Shown here piece by piece: positions 1 through 11,879 of a stretch of 64,000 bases of DNA (position 1 is the first letter of the stretch; each line of letters begins with the position of its first letter). A model generated the notes under the pieces. That model searched no databases. It was not told the DNA's origin and was given only the letters and a program-made list of their open reading frames with translations. A program made the position numbers and the translations under genes. The stretch is from Sipunculus nudus (lineage: Eukaryota; Annelida; Sipuncula; Golfingiida; Sipunculidae): assembly GCA_026874595.1 (NCBI GenBank), contig CM049315.1, forward strand, positions 62,181,389 to 62,245,388. Reading direction: 5' to 3'.

Positions 1-114
1 TCATGCAAAATGAACAATCTTGGGTGTACAGAGGGTTGTTTGTGCTTCAACTCTGACCAATGCCAGAACACGTACTCAAGAGTTAATGTTCTAGAGGCCG
101 ATGAAGAAGACTGA
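1..114 (+). CDS. 3' end of an unidentified Cys-rich protein (partial)
   Basis: Frame 1 is open from the window edge to a TGA at 112-114, giving 37 residues. Five cysteines occur in the first 21 residues with spacing C-x6-C-x3-C-x-C-x5-C (around CTEGCLC), followed by an acidic end EADEED. Short Cys-rich tails of this style occur at the C-terminus of various uncharacterised invertebrate and transposon-linked proteins; that is family memory, not a match made here. AATAAA overlaps the region just after the stop (115-120) and recurs near 385, which fits a gene 3' end. The start and upstream exons are outside the window. It could also be a chance open frame. Confidence 0.35.
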   Translation, partial: SCKMNNLGCTEGCLCFNSDQCQNTYSRVNVLEADEED

Positions 115-472
115 AATAAATTGCTATATGAAGGGCTTACTTCCATATCAGTATGTGTTCAAAGATAAGCTGCAGCTTAAATGTAAGCCTTCTGTTCCCA
201 TTTGAATACTATAACTACAATAGTAACATATCTGAAGGAATCACGAATGATGCAGTGTCTGGTTTATTTGTACTACCATATACATTGTGCATGTCATTAT
301 ACAGGTTTTAATTTTGCACTTATAATGACTTGACAATGGGTGTCAAAAAATACTACCAGGCACCATATCAATACAGCAGTGCAAAATAAAAAAGATGAAA
401 AGATGTAGTTCAAATTGTTACCTGTTATCATTACGTTATTTACAGATCTGATGCTACCTCTAAAACCGGCGC
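115..472. other. gene-less stretch, probable 3' flank
   Basis: AT-rich sequence with possible poly(A) signals near 115 and 385. No ORF, repeat or RNA gene was recognised. Confidence 0.5.
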
Positions 473-2239
473 CTCACTTACCGATTTTATCGGCAGATTC
501 ATAGGATCGGCCGACTATGTACCGACGGGGGTACATTGTCGTGTAGTGTGACACCCCAAGCGATGCGAAATCGCCGTCGCCAAGAGTCTGGCACTGTCAA
601 AGAAAATCGGCCGATTTGTCGGGCGATTACCGAAATGATGCCAATGTTTGCGACAAAGTCGGCCGATTTTGTTTATTTTTGTATGTCAGAGTTCACGTTC
701 TGTACGTTGTCAATATTAGTCATTATAAGTATATATTGTATAATGAAATATTTCTGTATTTAAAAAAAAAATAAAGAAAGATTTTGGTAAAGATTCAAAT
801 TTCATGTATTCCTATAAGACGACCTGCAATATATGAATCATTATAAAGGAGTATCCATTCATATAATTACAATGTGCGAACATTTCTCTTAACATTAGAC
901 TGGACAAACAAAGTATATGTTTGCAAACGCCTATTTATTGCTGGGTTGTTTAGCAATCCTTCCCATTGTGTGACGAGCTACTCTGAACAATTAACTCAAG
1001 CTGATGTAGGAGTTTCCTGGGAAAAAATAACACAATTCAATATTTACGTCTCAGGGATGGCAATAATCAACTGTATATCTGCTTGTAATCTCTAACCAAC
1101 ATAATAAATTTCTTTCCTTAATATAGTTTTTTTGTCCCATTACAGTTTTTTGTCCTATCACAGGTTCTCCTTTAAGTAAGCAAACAAGAAAGTGAGAAGA
1201 AAGTGTCTAAATAAAATAATAAGCCCAAAGTAAGAGGAAATGAGAGAAGATATGAAGTGATACAACATCCGGTCCAGTGCACGCAGCATACTAGTCCTGA
1301 TGTTTACAGGTAACCCAATGGGCAAAAGCGCGAACGGATCTCTGGTACACTTAATATTTTTCACGGAGTAGGCGGCATTGGTGGCGATGCTGTACTTTAA
1401 TACGTTTTAATATATTTTATCTGACATAACAGAGAGTCGCCAGATATATAACTGATCATCACTTGCTACGGGAATTAATAATATAGAATAAAACCTAATC
1501 ACGCAACATTTCTGCTGCTGTTGGCGTTTGTTGTGTTTAGCAGTCAAATGAAAAAGGATGATAAAGTGTTTCAGGTTTATACAGGACAGAAGAAAACATA
1601 TCACTTCTTTGAATTTCTAGAAACAGGAACACAAACATGCAAGTAGAATGTCATTTTCTAAATTAGAGTTCGTGTCTGGTGAAAGGCCCTTCTGAATGTA
1701 GTATCATGATGGTGGATGTTCGGTTTTACCAAATCCTGCAGATCAGCCGCAGCAATCGTTTCGGACATTTTCCGGACCTGGGGACCTTTCTTAAGGTTTT
1801 GTTATTAGTGTTCCTAGGTTGGATTCCTCTTTTCTTAAATCCTGGACCCGCCCCTAAGATATGCAGAGAAAACCATTAAATTGATGAAGGACGGTTCAAC
1901 GCTCCTGTCTCAGTTCGCATACAAGTGTATTATTTACAAGCCACTAGTTCATCTCTTCTTCCAAGCCAAGGTTTAGCCGACAGGTCACTCTCCCGCCACA
2001 GTATATTTTTCTTTGGACAAGCCACAAAGCGAACAAATATTTCCTTTTAGTTTTTCTCATAGAAAGCTCAGTATCAGATGGCTATAATGAGACAGACTCC
2101 TTCGCCGATAATCGGGAGGTGGGAACAAGTGCGTCGGTAAATGTGACACCGAAAATCGGCCAACTAAACCCAGCCGATTTTGAGAAAATCTGCCCACAAA
2201 ATCGCCCGACAATGTCGCTTGATAAAATCGGGTAGTGAG
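473..2239. mobile_element. non-autonomous TIR-like element, copy 1 of a duplicated family
   Basis: The outer ends are imperfect inverted repeats: CTCACTTACCGATTTTATC at 473 faces the reverse complement of a CTCACTACCCGATTTTATC end at 2239. Both ends are rich in AATCGGCCGA and GTCGGGCGAT motifs. The interior, about 640-1929, matches 46822-48061 in the same orientation over more than 1.2 kb with small indels. Open frames inside are short and not conserved between copies, so it looks non-coding. CACTA-like termini suggest an EnSpm/CACTA-type MITE, but no clear target-site duplication is visible, so the class is unproven. Confidence 0.5.
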
Positions 2240-2619
2240 CACACGGCTTAAAATGTGGAAATTTGTTAATTAACGTGACCTTTGACCTCAGGTCACTTAT
2301 GGTCATTTGTCAATACTAGTTAATTGTGCATCATTTATCACAGAAATGTTTTGGCTATAAACTGATACCACATTGATGACAATCGAATGAATAATAGTGA
2401 AGAAATTCCGAGTTAACTACCCCTACCCCTTGATTTTGACCAATAAATGGGTCGCGGTACTGCCAATTATATAACATGCTGTAGCAAAAAAGTGATACCA
2501 CAATTCAACTCTACTACCTACCTGGTGATGTTCCAGGGGGTCCATTCTAACTCTCTATGGCATCAAACCTTGGATGTAGTGTGGGTTGTACAACCACTTT
2601 TATAATAGGTCCTTGCTCT
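2240..2619. other. gene-less stretch
   Basis: No coding signal or repeat structure was recognised. Confidence 0.5.
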
Positions 2620-3147
2620 TAGCCTAAGAGCGACGTGCTGAACATCTCGGACGATGACTGGTTGAATATTTTTCGTTGCCCTTATACATGCACCAAACAA
2701 GTGATTATACAAGATTTTCAATACAGATTCATGCACATAATTGTGTCACACGATAAATGGCTGTACCATATGAAAATTACAGATTTCCCTCTCTGCAAAA
2801 ATTGTAAAGCCGAAGAGGAGACATTAACACACAAGTACTGTATTTGTGTGGATGTTAAAAATTTCTGGCAAAAGTTTATTAACTGGTGGAATAACATTTT
2901 CTGTTCACATGAACAGCTTGATACGCTTGACATATTATTCGGACGATACAATGATAATAAAAAAAAAACATTTTAATTACTGTCTATTATTGAAAGATAA
3001 TTCATCAATATAAACAGATATAAGGAAAAACCTATTTCACTAACGGTTTTCAAGCCCTTTTTAAAAATCCACATTAATGTCGAATATCATCTCATTCTGA
3101 AAGACCAGGAACTGGATGCCTGGAAGAAAACATTATCTACTCTTTAA
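2620..3147 (+). pseudogene. LINE ORF2 C-terminal (zf-RVT region) relic
   Basis: The 113-residue open frame at 2635-2976 reads like the zinc-binding tail of a non-LTR retrotransposon reverse transcriptase. It has an FQYRFMH segment, then WLYHMKITDFPLCKNC, then ETLTHKYCICVDVKNFW, which is the C-x2-C, H, C pattern of that tail. The frame breaks in an A-run near 2968 and again near 3010. A second in-frame piece ends YHLILKDQELDAWKKTLSTL followed by TAA at 3145-3147, a typical LINE ORF2 terminus. The RT core and endonuclease are absent upstream, so this is a 5'-truncated, frameshifted copy. L1/Tx1-like affinity is likely but not shown. Confidence 0.7.
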
Positions 3148-4139
3148 ATAGGTATACTCATCGTACGTGCATCGATTCAGAACATGCATATTTATAAGTA
3201 TGTCAATCAATATGTTCATATATTTGAATTTGTATACTTCTTTAAAGGAGTTTATTTTACTCAAGAATTTATTTTCATACTGACTGTTTGTACTTTGCTT
3301 GTTTATGATCATATTTATATAATTGGTATGTATAAAAAAATTCCGCCACCTGACGGGAATTATTCTACCGATCAAGACAAGAATGGGCTGTGAGCTTCAA
3401 ATAATATTTAAGATGAATATTTAAATGAATATCCTGAACAATTACAAAGAAAACTGCCATGTTATGTTAAAGCCATTATGTGTATGAGGCGAAAAAAAAA
3501 AATCAAACCACAAAAAAATATAACCTGGTTTAGTACCCTTAATATTGTCTATGTACATTACTTATTTGTACGAATATGTATACATATGTCACTCATTGTA
3601 TAAGTATGTTATAGTGTAAATATCCGTGTTTCAAAATTTGGTTGTATTATTAATGTTTCAATAATTGACAAATTGGATGTCGATGATGATAATTATAAAA
3701 AAAAAATTGTGAATAACATTTCTTAGATATCAATAAAAAAATGCAAGGTCAAAGCCAGGTTAACCGTACACTTGTTATGCGCTGTTTAAGAGTAAAACAA
3801 TGTAGTTTGTGTACAAGTACTGCCAGTCCTCAAACAATCTTCCTTTATCGCTATAGGACAACACTGATTCATGAAACAGACTGAAAAGTCCCAATTATAC
3901 TGATTTGAACCGCACGAGGATAAAGTTTACGCCAGGATTTCCACCCTTAGTGGGCGAAGTATAAGGTATCTATGATCAACTGAACTTTCTAGTAAAATTA
4001 CAGTCGGAACATAGAAAAATTTGATGTTAAGCGTCGTATCAAGGCCGTATGACATTATATTACGGCAAATCAATGTATTCTTTGTGAAAACCGTGTCAGT
4101 AGAAATGGCAACCCGGTGAAATTCCTTCGAACTATACCA

Positions 4140-4142
<3 letters not shown>
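3148..4142. other. probable LINE 3' UTR followed by gene-less DNA
   Basis: AT-rich sequence with A-runs (near 3491, 3697 and 3734) follows the LINE stop. The first 600 bases probably belong to the LINE 3' tail. Nothing recognisable lies in the remainder. Confidence 0.4.

Positions 4143-4143
<1 letters not shown>

Positions 4144-4192
<49 letters not shown>
4144..4192. repeat. (TA)n microsatellite
   Basis: About 49 bases of uninterrupted TA dinucleotide are visible. Confidence 0.95.
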
Positions 4193-4194
<2 letters not shown>

Positions 4195-4724
4195 TCGGGA
4201 AATACATCCATCAGAGGCCTAACCGGCAACAGTCGGCTGCGGTGTTCCGAATGTTGTTTTTAGTTATAACTAGTGCTGCTATCTATACCTGCAATAATGT
4301 AAATGATTTTCATTTACTATGGTTTGACCCGCTTGCGTGGTTTCAATGCATCAAGGTGCTAGATCAAACGCCTTGAAAGTTAACCGGAAGGTAACTTTAC
4401 ACTTTATACTAATCACAGTGCGAATATCACAGCCGTTCATGGCACAGAAAGCTTTCACGTAGCTTAGTTTGAAGTTTGTTAAACCTGTCTGGGTATTGTG
4501 ATCACAGCGCCAAACTGATGAACAGGAATGCTTAACATGTTTACCCAATGAAAACTATGAGTAAGTTTACCAACCGGGAAAGATAAGAAAACAGAGACCT
4601 GATCAGTTCAATTAACAGGTGATCGGAAGAATGCCGTAACGTCTCAGTGGTTCAGTCCGCTAACAATTTGCTTGACGAAATCTTCAATGGTCAATTCCGT
4701 ATATATTTGTGTGTTTCTTGCCGG
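4193..4724. other. gene-less stretch
   Basis: No gene or repeat was recognised. Confidence 0.5.
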
Positions 4725-5150
4725 AATAAATCAAGTATGTTAGTCAGTTCTGTATATTTGTTTGTTGCGTGTCGGAAATCTTCAATTGCAAGTAGGCCTA
4801 TGTTGGTCGGCTTCGTATGTATGTTGCTTGTTTGAATCCAAGATTCTGTGTAGCATGTTGGTTTGTTCTAAGTTCCTTATGTCTGTTGCTTGTTGGAATC
4901 AAATATTTCGTGAAGCATGTTGGTCAGTTCCGTATGTCTTTTGGTAGTTGGAATCAAATATTTTGTGGACCATGTTGGTGAATTCCGTATGTCTGTTGCT
5001 TGTTTGAATCAAAGATTTTGTGAAGCATGTTGGTCAGTTCCGTAAGTCTGTTGCTTGCTTGAATCAACGATTTTGTGAAGCATGTTGGTCAGTTCCGTAT
5101 GTCTGTTGCTTGTTGGAATCGAATATTTCGTCAATTTTTTATCAGGTCTA
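4725..5150. repeat. 55-bp tandem repeat, about 7-8 degenerate copies
   Basis: The unit runs from CATGTTGGTCAGTTCCGTAT through GTCTGTTGCTTG and GGAATCAAATATT. Four clean copies lie between about 4917 and 5140, with more diverged copies upstream. Open frames overlapping it are products of the repeat. Confidence 0.85.
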
Positions 5151-5219
5151 TATGATAATTGCTTCTCGGAATTAAAGATTTCGCAAGCTTATGGGTCAAT
5201 TCCGTCTGTATGTTTGCCT

Positions 5220-6000
5220 GTTGGTGTGTTTGTCTGCTAGTCCTCGCTCTACAGGCAAAAATCGTTGAGCAATCGCTCATAAAAGTTATACATTTGATAG
5301 AAAACCAACAGTCCGAGAAGTTTTTGTTAAAGGTTTAGGTCAAGGTATAAAACCCCTTAATGTCATGTCTTCCTCATAACTTCGTGACAAATGGTCGTAT
5401 CCACATAAAATGTAACTAATTTAAGTCGCCCATTACATGCTATGATCGTCTGTCATTGTAGTTCTGTCAGTCTGTCTGTATGACCGTCTGTTTTTCTGTT
5501 GTCAGTTTCGTCTGCCTGCTTGTTCTTTTGTCTGACATATGACATTCTACAAGTTATATTTTTGTTTGTTTGTCTGTCTGTCTGTCTGTTTCATTTCCCG
5601 ACAAATGCTCATTCTATGGTCAGCTTGTTTGTCTGTCTGTCTGTCCTTGTCCTGCAGGCTCCAATTTATTTACGCAATGACTCTTAAAGGTAGGTATACA
5701 GTTGATAGAAAACCAAAAGTCCTAGAAGCATTTTCTTTTTGTTCGAAATAAATCAAAGGACAAGGTCATCGACAAACTTGACAACTTGGTCATCCAAGAG
5801 GTTCTGTTTACACAAACTCGGCTCATTTGATTCCTCTATGCATTCCCTATTACATGCTCTGGTCACCTGTCATCCAGTCTGTTCCTGCTTGTCATTTCTC
5901 TGACGTATTGCGTTCTGCAGGCCACAAGTTTTAAGCAATTGCTCTGAAAGCTAATTAGAATTGGAAACCAAAAGTCCTAGACGTCTATTGTTCTAGCCCT
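5220..6000. repeat. degenerate tandem module with (CTGT)n tracts
   Basis: A module containing GATAGAAAACCAA-AGTCC, CAAGGT and ATTACATGCT recurs near 5295, 5703 and partly near 5968. CTGT/TGTC tracts occur at 5463-5490, 5573-5590 and 5627-5645. It looks like a diverged dispersed repeat with internal microsatellite expansion. The short open frames here encode only LFVCLSVC-type repeat translation. Confidence 0.65.
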
Positions 6001-8094
6001 GCCTGGGCTTTAGGGTATTTACGTGTACTACTAAAATGCTTAAATAAAAACGTTTTATCATGTACCGATAGACGAAACTCGGTCCGAGCTCTTATCACTT
6101 AGCCCTGTAAAGTCCGTTTGGTGAATCCCTGATATTTGAATATTAGGGCGTCACAAGACTCCTGACGATTCCCTCGCATTTGCATATCAATCAAGCCGTC
6201 ACGCCTCCCGTGAATGGTATCGTTGCTATGTGAACGCTAGCAGCGGTCAAAATGGCAATAAACTGCTCAACCCGCTTGGTAACATTCGCACTGAAATCAT
6301 GTTTACAGAAAGTCCACACATGGACCTCCGTGTCCTATGATATATCACTGCTGTCGAACACTACGGTTCATGGGCCAAATGAAAGTGCATTGTAGACACT
6401 GTCACATCGTATTTGTATGGTGTATTTGTTAGTGTTCACGTTACACTTAAAAGTCCTGCCCCTTGTTGCAAACACGCTGATCCTTTCAGCCAGCCGATAC
6501 ATGACTACGTTCGTCGCGTGTAGACCTGAATATCTCACGCTGATTGGCTGAGCTAGGGATACATTTTCAAACCAGCCTGCCTTGAAAAACGTTGGTCTGA
6601 TAAATGGTGACACTCTGACTCACTGAGGCTGAGGGTTATATTTAGTGTTAAAAAGTCTTGCCCTACATAAAATAGCCGTGGACTTGATTGATTAAATAGG
6701 TATATAAATAACAAGCAAGAAGCCCACAATAGGCGGTTACTGGCTAACCCATGTTGGTTAAAAAAGATTTTGGGAAAGACCACTATAATTACTCTGTACG
6801 TCACTGGGAAAGACCTTAGTTCAGCGAGGCGGTGATGTATAGCGCTTATGTCCGGTACGGCCCAAGTTTACCAGTCGATGAAATAAGAGGGTCAGCGAGT
6901 GGTAATTAGTTACCAAGAGGTGGCGATACCGACACTATACGTACGATACTGTGAGATAACGTTTGGTTTCTCTGTCAGAGGCAACAATTAAGAGCCATTT
7001 CATTGACTCGGCCAGTCTACTATATTGTTCTTGATCGAAATAGGTCAATAGTTAAGGTTGATGTCAAGAATGATCGTAGCCACATAAACTGTAGATCTTT
7101 TCATTTGTCATTGTATGACCTTTTTTTCTGAGGTGTAACTGCTTCAACCTGTTGTGATCATGGCTACGCACTTCTCGGAAAAATTCATGAAATTTGAGAA
7201 CTAATTTTCGAAATCTAGAGAGGTCTAGTGTTTGCTTTAGACACTTAAATAGTTTTACTAATGATTTCATTAGGAAGTATGAGGTTAATATAATTTTATA
7301 TCAATTATATTAGTTTACTTCAAGCAATTCCTAGAAAGTGGAAACACATTATAGTGAACGAGAACAAAGATATAGCAACACCTAGAAATTTTCATTAACT
7401 TTTAAATACTGTGTTAACCAACATGAATTGAGCAAAATATATATATGATCAGCTGGTGGGTAAGCAGTTCCTCCAGAAAATACAATTTAAAAAATGAAAA
7501 GAAGATTTTATCACAGGTACAGGTATGGATGTGTACCATGGATTTTACAAAATATATTTAACCTTAATATTAGCTAAGCTAGGCATATTTTAATATACAT
7601 CGTAGGTTTACTTTTAATCCATTTCTTTACAAGTTAAATATCATAAATTCAAGTAAATGTATTTTTTGCAAAGATGAAAATGACACTCCAGTTCATTTAT
7701 TTTAGGAATATTCTTTCACAGTCTTACTATAGTCAGATAGTCAGAGTATACTAAGTGAATAAGAGTCAAAAGATCTGTTATCACATTAATCCAGCAAAGA
7801 TTCTATAAAATTAATGTGCAGTTGGTTATTTTTTTTCTGGACAATGGTTTACCTGATTCCGCCTCGATTTGACTGTCCAAATACCGCACACATAACGTCG
7901 GTGTCCTCTTCTAGGACACGTTTGTTTTCTTTTGTGGGTTAATTTTACATTAAACTACATAATTAATAATTTAAATATTATCCCCATAGGTGCTCCTATT
8001 TCCTTTGTGCTTTAAGGTCCTCCAGGCATGTCTAGTTTTTTCAGGAGGCGCTCTGGGGATTTCCTGCGTTTCGAGCTCGCTGGCCCGTTAGGAC
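6001..8094. other. gene-less stretch
   Basis: No convincing coding region was found. 6100-6640 is less AT-rich than its surroundings and contains an ATTTGCAT octamer near 6177, which alone does not establish a regulatory site. Confidence 0.45.
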
Positions 8095-8310
8095 CAAGGC
8101 CATAAAGCATGTCCTGTCCTGAGTTTTTTTTTTTTTTGCGATACGCGGTCTTGCGGGTCTACCAAAATTCCCTATAACCCCCCCCCCCCCCCATCCCCAA
8201 TCCATTATAGAAGACCAAATGAGTCCGCTTTCAATTTGAGGGCTTTTCAGTTGGGTCAACACTGGCAATCGAGACCTGTTGCACACCACCGTTTGACATA
8301 TTTTTTATGG
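8095..8310 (+). repeat. dispersed repeat, copy 1
   Basis: This matches 11305-11550 in the same orientation. Shared landmarks are GCATGTCCTGTCC, GCGGG, ATCCATTATA, GACTCCGCTTTCAAT, GAGGGCTTTTCAGT, AACACTGG and a final CCGT(C/T)TGACA. Copy 1 carries a C-run at about 8179-8193 and lacks about 60 bases present in copy 2. Confidence 0.75.
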
Positions 8311-9062
8311 GTTACCAGGTATGTTGTTACTAGACATTAACATGTATCTCTTCGCGATAACCATTGTCGTTACAGGTCGGCAGGTTTATAAGTTGTTTCT
8401 TGATAGGGGGGGGGGGGGGGTGTCGGGTCGTGACACATATTTTCTTTCGGAATCCGCAATCTCTAGTGACGTTAATTACAGATAAACAGTACATATTTAA
8501 ACTGATAGACATTCTGTTAACAAACAGATTCTGCAGTCTGAGGCTACATACCTTCGCCAGAATCAGTCATGCGTTCTTGTGCACACTTTTCGTGAACACT
8601 TCACACTTCAGTAACCGGGTTCACCTGGTGAGTGGCAGAACAAATACATACGAATAGGCGGATTCTTGACAGGGACAAGGAAATCGTCCTCTGTTATAAT
8701 CGTATCAAGATAAAAAATATTATGGTGATTCTGATTACCTCCAGATTTAATTGATTGTCTTATATGGTTTTAACATAACCCTCTACAAAATTTCAGGAAA
8801 ATCTGTACATAATTTGTTTTCAATATGTCACTTATTGTGACAAAGCAAAGAACCACTTATTTCTTTGCCGATGACTTGAACCAAACCATGTGCAATTTGC
8901 GGTCACAGATCCACTCCAATTCCCATTGATCCCAATACTTCCCGTAACAGGAAGCAAAGCAAAAGCAAAGCGAGGTTATAGTCACATGCCAGTCATATGC
9001 TGAGTAAGTCTGTACAAATTTGTGAAGAAAGCAGCAAGGGTCTTTCATATATGCAGTAAAAG
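8311..9062. other. gene-less stretch with G-run
   Basis: A run of G lies at about 8406-8419. The 97-codon frame across the G-run shows no domain. Nothing else was recognised. Confidence 0.5.
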
Positions 9063-9115
9063 AATTGGGCGGGACGGACGGACGGAAGAACTTACGGACG
9101 GACGGCCGGCTAGAC
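9063..9115. repeat. GACG/GGAC simple repeat
   Basis: Short GGACGGACGGAC runs lie next to GGGACTAAATGGAGC. This is a common edge signature of dispersed repeats elsewhere in the window (13560, 13943, 35527 and 58150). Confidence 0.75.
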
Positions 9116-11304
9116 AGGGCTCATTTTAGTAGTCCCTCCTACGGGGTGGGACTAAATGGAGCAAAATATAGCAATTAAATGAGGTAAGATAAATAACCAC
9201 CAAATTAAATTTTGAAAACGAAAACTCTCAAATATAATTGAGTAGTTAAATCAAATCTCCATAAAATTAATTAATTGATTAAATAATTTATAATTATTTA
9301 TTAATTAACTAACTAACAGTAAACTGATTGACAAATATGTAAATGAATGCTTTTTATTCGGTGTTGTTCGTTTCTTTTGGAGGATTTTGTTTCATCTTGT
9401 TTTATTCTTGTTCATATGGTAAATAAGTTGATAAATAATTTAATAGGACTTTCAAATGAATAGCCAACGATAGGTTTGTTTACATGTTGGTGTGTTGTTA
9501 TATTTTTTATGTTTCTGTGTACATGTACATCAATATTTGTTATATAATTATACTCTTTTTTTAAAATAAACTTGCTTAATATAAATAAGAGACCAAAACA
9601 GCTAACCTGGCTATTGATCTTCGTCAATTATTGCCCTGTAAAGTGGTAATCGATCCACAGAATCATTTTATGCTATCATTCTGGTTAAATGTGATAACAG
9701 GTTCATATGACTTCTGATAATGAAAACGAAAACAGGCTAATAGATTTGCTGATGAAATCGATAGTTTTGCTATTTAAATTATTATTACGTTTTCTACCAT
9801 GACAACGTTTTATCGGCATGATGTGGCTTCTGTCAGCGCATGAGATAATTCATACTATATCGTTCGCATGCTCGCTATAAACTTACATTTAGTACAGTGG
9901 CTAGGGCACCATAACTGCTCAAATTTGGTAGAAAGCACGAAACTGTGCACAGGGGTACTTCTGACCCTAGGTATTTTTAAAAAATAGACTTGATTCTAAT
10001 ATAGCTGCCAAAATATGTATTTTCAGTATCTATGATACTTTTTTTTCAATCAGGCACACCTGGCCGCCGGTCAGTACGAAAAGAGAGTCAACTCACCCTG
10101 ATTTTTCAATCATGTTTTCGGTTAATTAGAAGTACCTGGATGGTAGCAGACTGTAAAATTTAGCTGGTTTTCATGGAAACCTTTGTAATTATGCAATGAC
10201 GTTATTTTTATCAAGGTATCCGTATTATTAATACATCTGTCAGGATTGTAAGGAAATCATGTCGTTCGTTTGATTTCGTGAGAATGCAAGTCGATTAGAC
10301 GTGGTTGCGACGTGCCTTTAAACACATTTGTGGTGTCATCAGGAAAATAAGGTACTGATCTTTGTGTCAAATATGGATTTTTGTTCTGTTTTGCAGAGTG
10401 AAAATAAAGCAGTTGAAACAGGCGCGCCCGACTCTGGGATACGCTTCCGAGGCAGCGGAAATCTTGCGCTTCTAAAGAAGCAACTGATTTTCACACTGCC
10501 AGCTTTGACCGTTTATGATATATTTAGAGACCAGATGGCGGTTCGTTGTCCGCTGAAAGAAACGTGCGTATGATGTGACAAGCAGCCAACGAGATGCCAA
10601 TAAACAAACACTCGACAGGCATCCTAGCTCCGACAATAGCTGCGCTTCAAGCGCCGCTTTATATCAGTTGACGGTCGAATTTTAATTGCTCCCTCTGTAT
10701 TCTCGCATAATCGACCGGTTCGATTGTGACATTATGACTGTGTTAGCGTAGACATGTATCTGTTGTCTGCAGAACTGAAACCAGCCAGCGAGGTGTGCAC
10801 GCAGCCTTTGTTGTTATGTTTCGTTTGTATTACAGCTCACCGGCCGGGCATCCTATGTGCCCAAGGCACTAAGCAAACCACGTCTGGGGCAATTCTCTCT
10901 GAGCCTATGGCCTGTTTAGACGGTTACCGGGGCGATGAGATGTCACTCAAAACGAAATGAACATGATTTGCTCCGTGTATTTCTCGCTTGGCTCTGCCTT
11001 CCAGCACAAGGTCTCATCTGATTGGACAAAAATACAGGGCTCCCCTCTGGTGTTGCAATTCAGGATACGAGGTCATAACAAACAGCGCTTACGATATAGG
11101 AAGTAGGCCTATAGTTAAAGCGCTGTGTTAAGAGCGTAAGTCTGGGCCAGAAAAAGTTAGGTACTTCGTTCATTATATGTATACAGAGACACTCCCCACA
11201 TTATATGTATACAGAGACACTCCCCAGTACCAGCCTTCTATAGGAAATACGTTATTAATGACTTAAATTCAAATGTGTTATGTGACAGGTGCCTGTGGGC
11301 AAGA
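9116..11304. other. gene-less stretch
   Basis: AT-rich to 10250, then a moderately GC-richer interval at 10250-11000 with two short frames (81 and 68 codons) showing no recognisable domain. A 27-bp unit containing TATATGTATACAGAGACACT is duplicated in tandem at about 11174-11226. Confidence 0.45.
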
Positions 11305-11550
11305 ACGCATGTCCTGTCCAAAGAGCGTTTTTTGCAATACATGGTCACGCGGGCCCATTTTAGTCCCTATTGATCCCCATATCCATTATAACGCCTCCAA
11401 AGGATTTTAACTCTCTCGAAAGGAAGTAAAGGTTTTTTTAATCCAAAGACTAAACGACTCCGCTTTCAATGCGAGGGCTTTTCAGTATGGTTAACACTGG
11501 GAACTGAGACCAGTCACGTAGCAACCGTCTGACAAACGTTCCTTATTTTT
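11305..11550 (+). repeat. dispersed repeat, copy 2
   Basis: Second copy of the element at 8095-8310, same orientation, without the C-run and with an extra segment at about 11393-11450. Confidence 0.75.
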
Positions 11551-11879
11551 TTATCTAATTTTTGTATTTCAGTCAATAGGAATGAAAGTCTACCTTAATA
11601 TAAATTTGCATATCCATACTACTCAACAATTGTTCTGAACCTGTAACAGTAGTGACTTCTTTTACGTTAATTACCTTCAGATATCAATCACAACTTACGA
11701 CTAATTAACTAGTTAATTTCTGATTACATTATCGGTTAATGTTACGTTATAAGATGATTATTACATTATCAGTTGTAACAGCCCCTCTAACAAAACATGA
11801 CGAAAGTGGAAAATATATAGAAACACATAACGTCAAATTTCCTTATTATAGGCTATTAGTTGAAAACAACGCAATTATA

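Noticed and set aside
9880-9960. Possible minus-strand exon ending at AAATGTAAGT
   Set aside because: The acceptor is weak and the segment looks like a dispersed repeat; one frame is open but not convincing.
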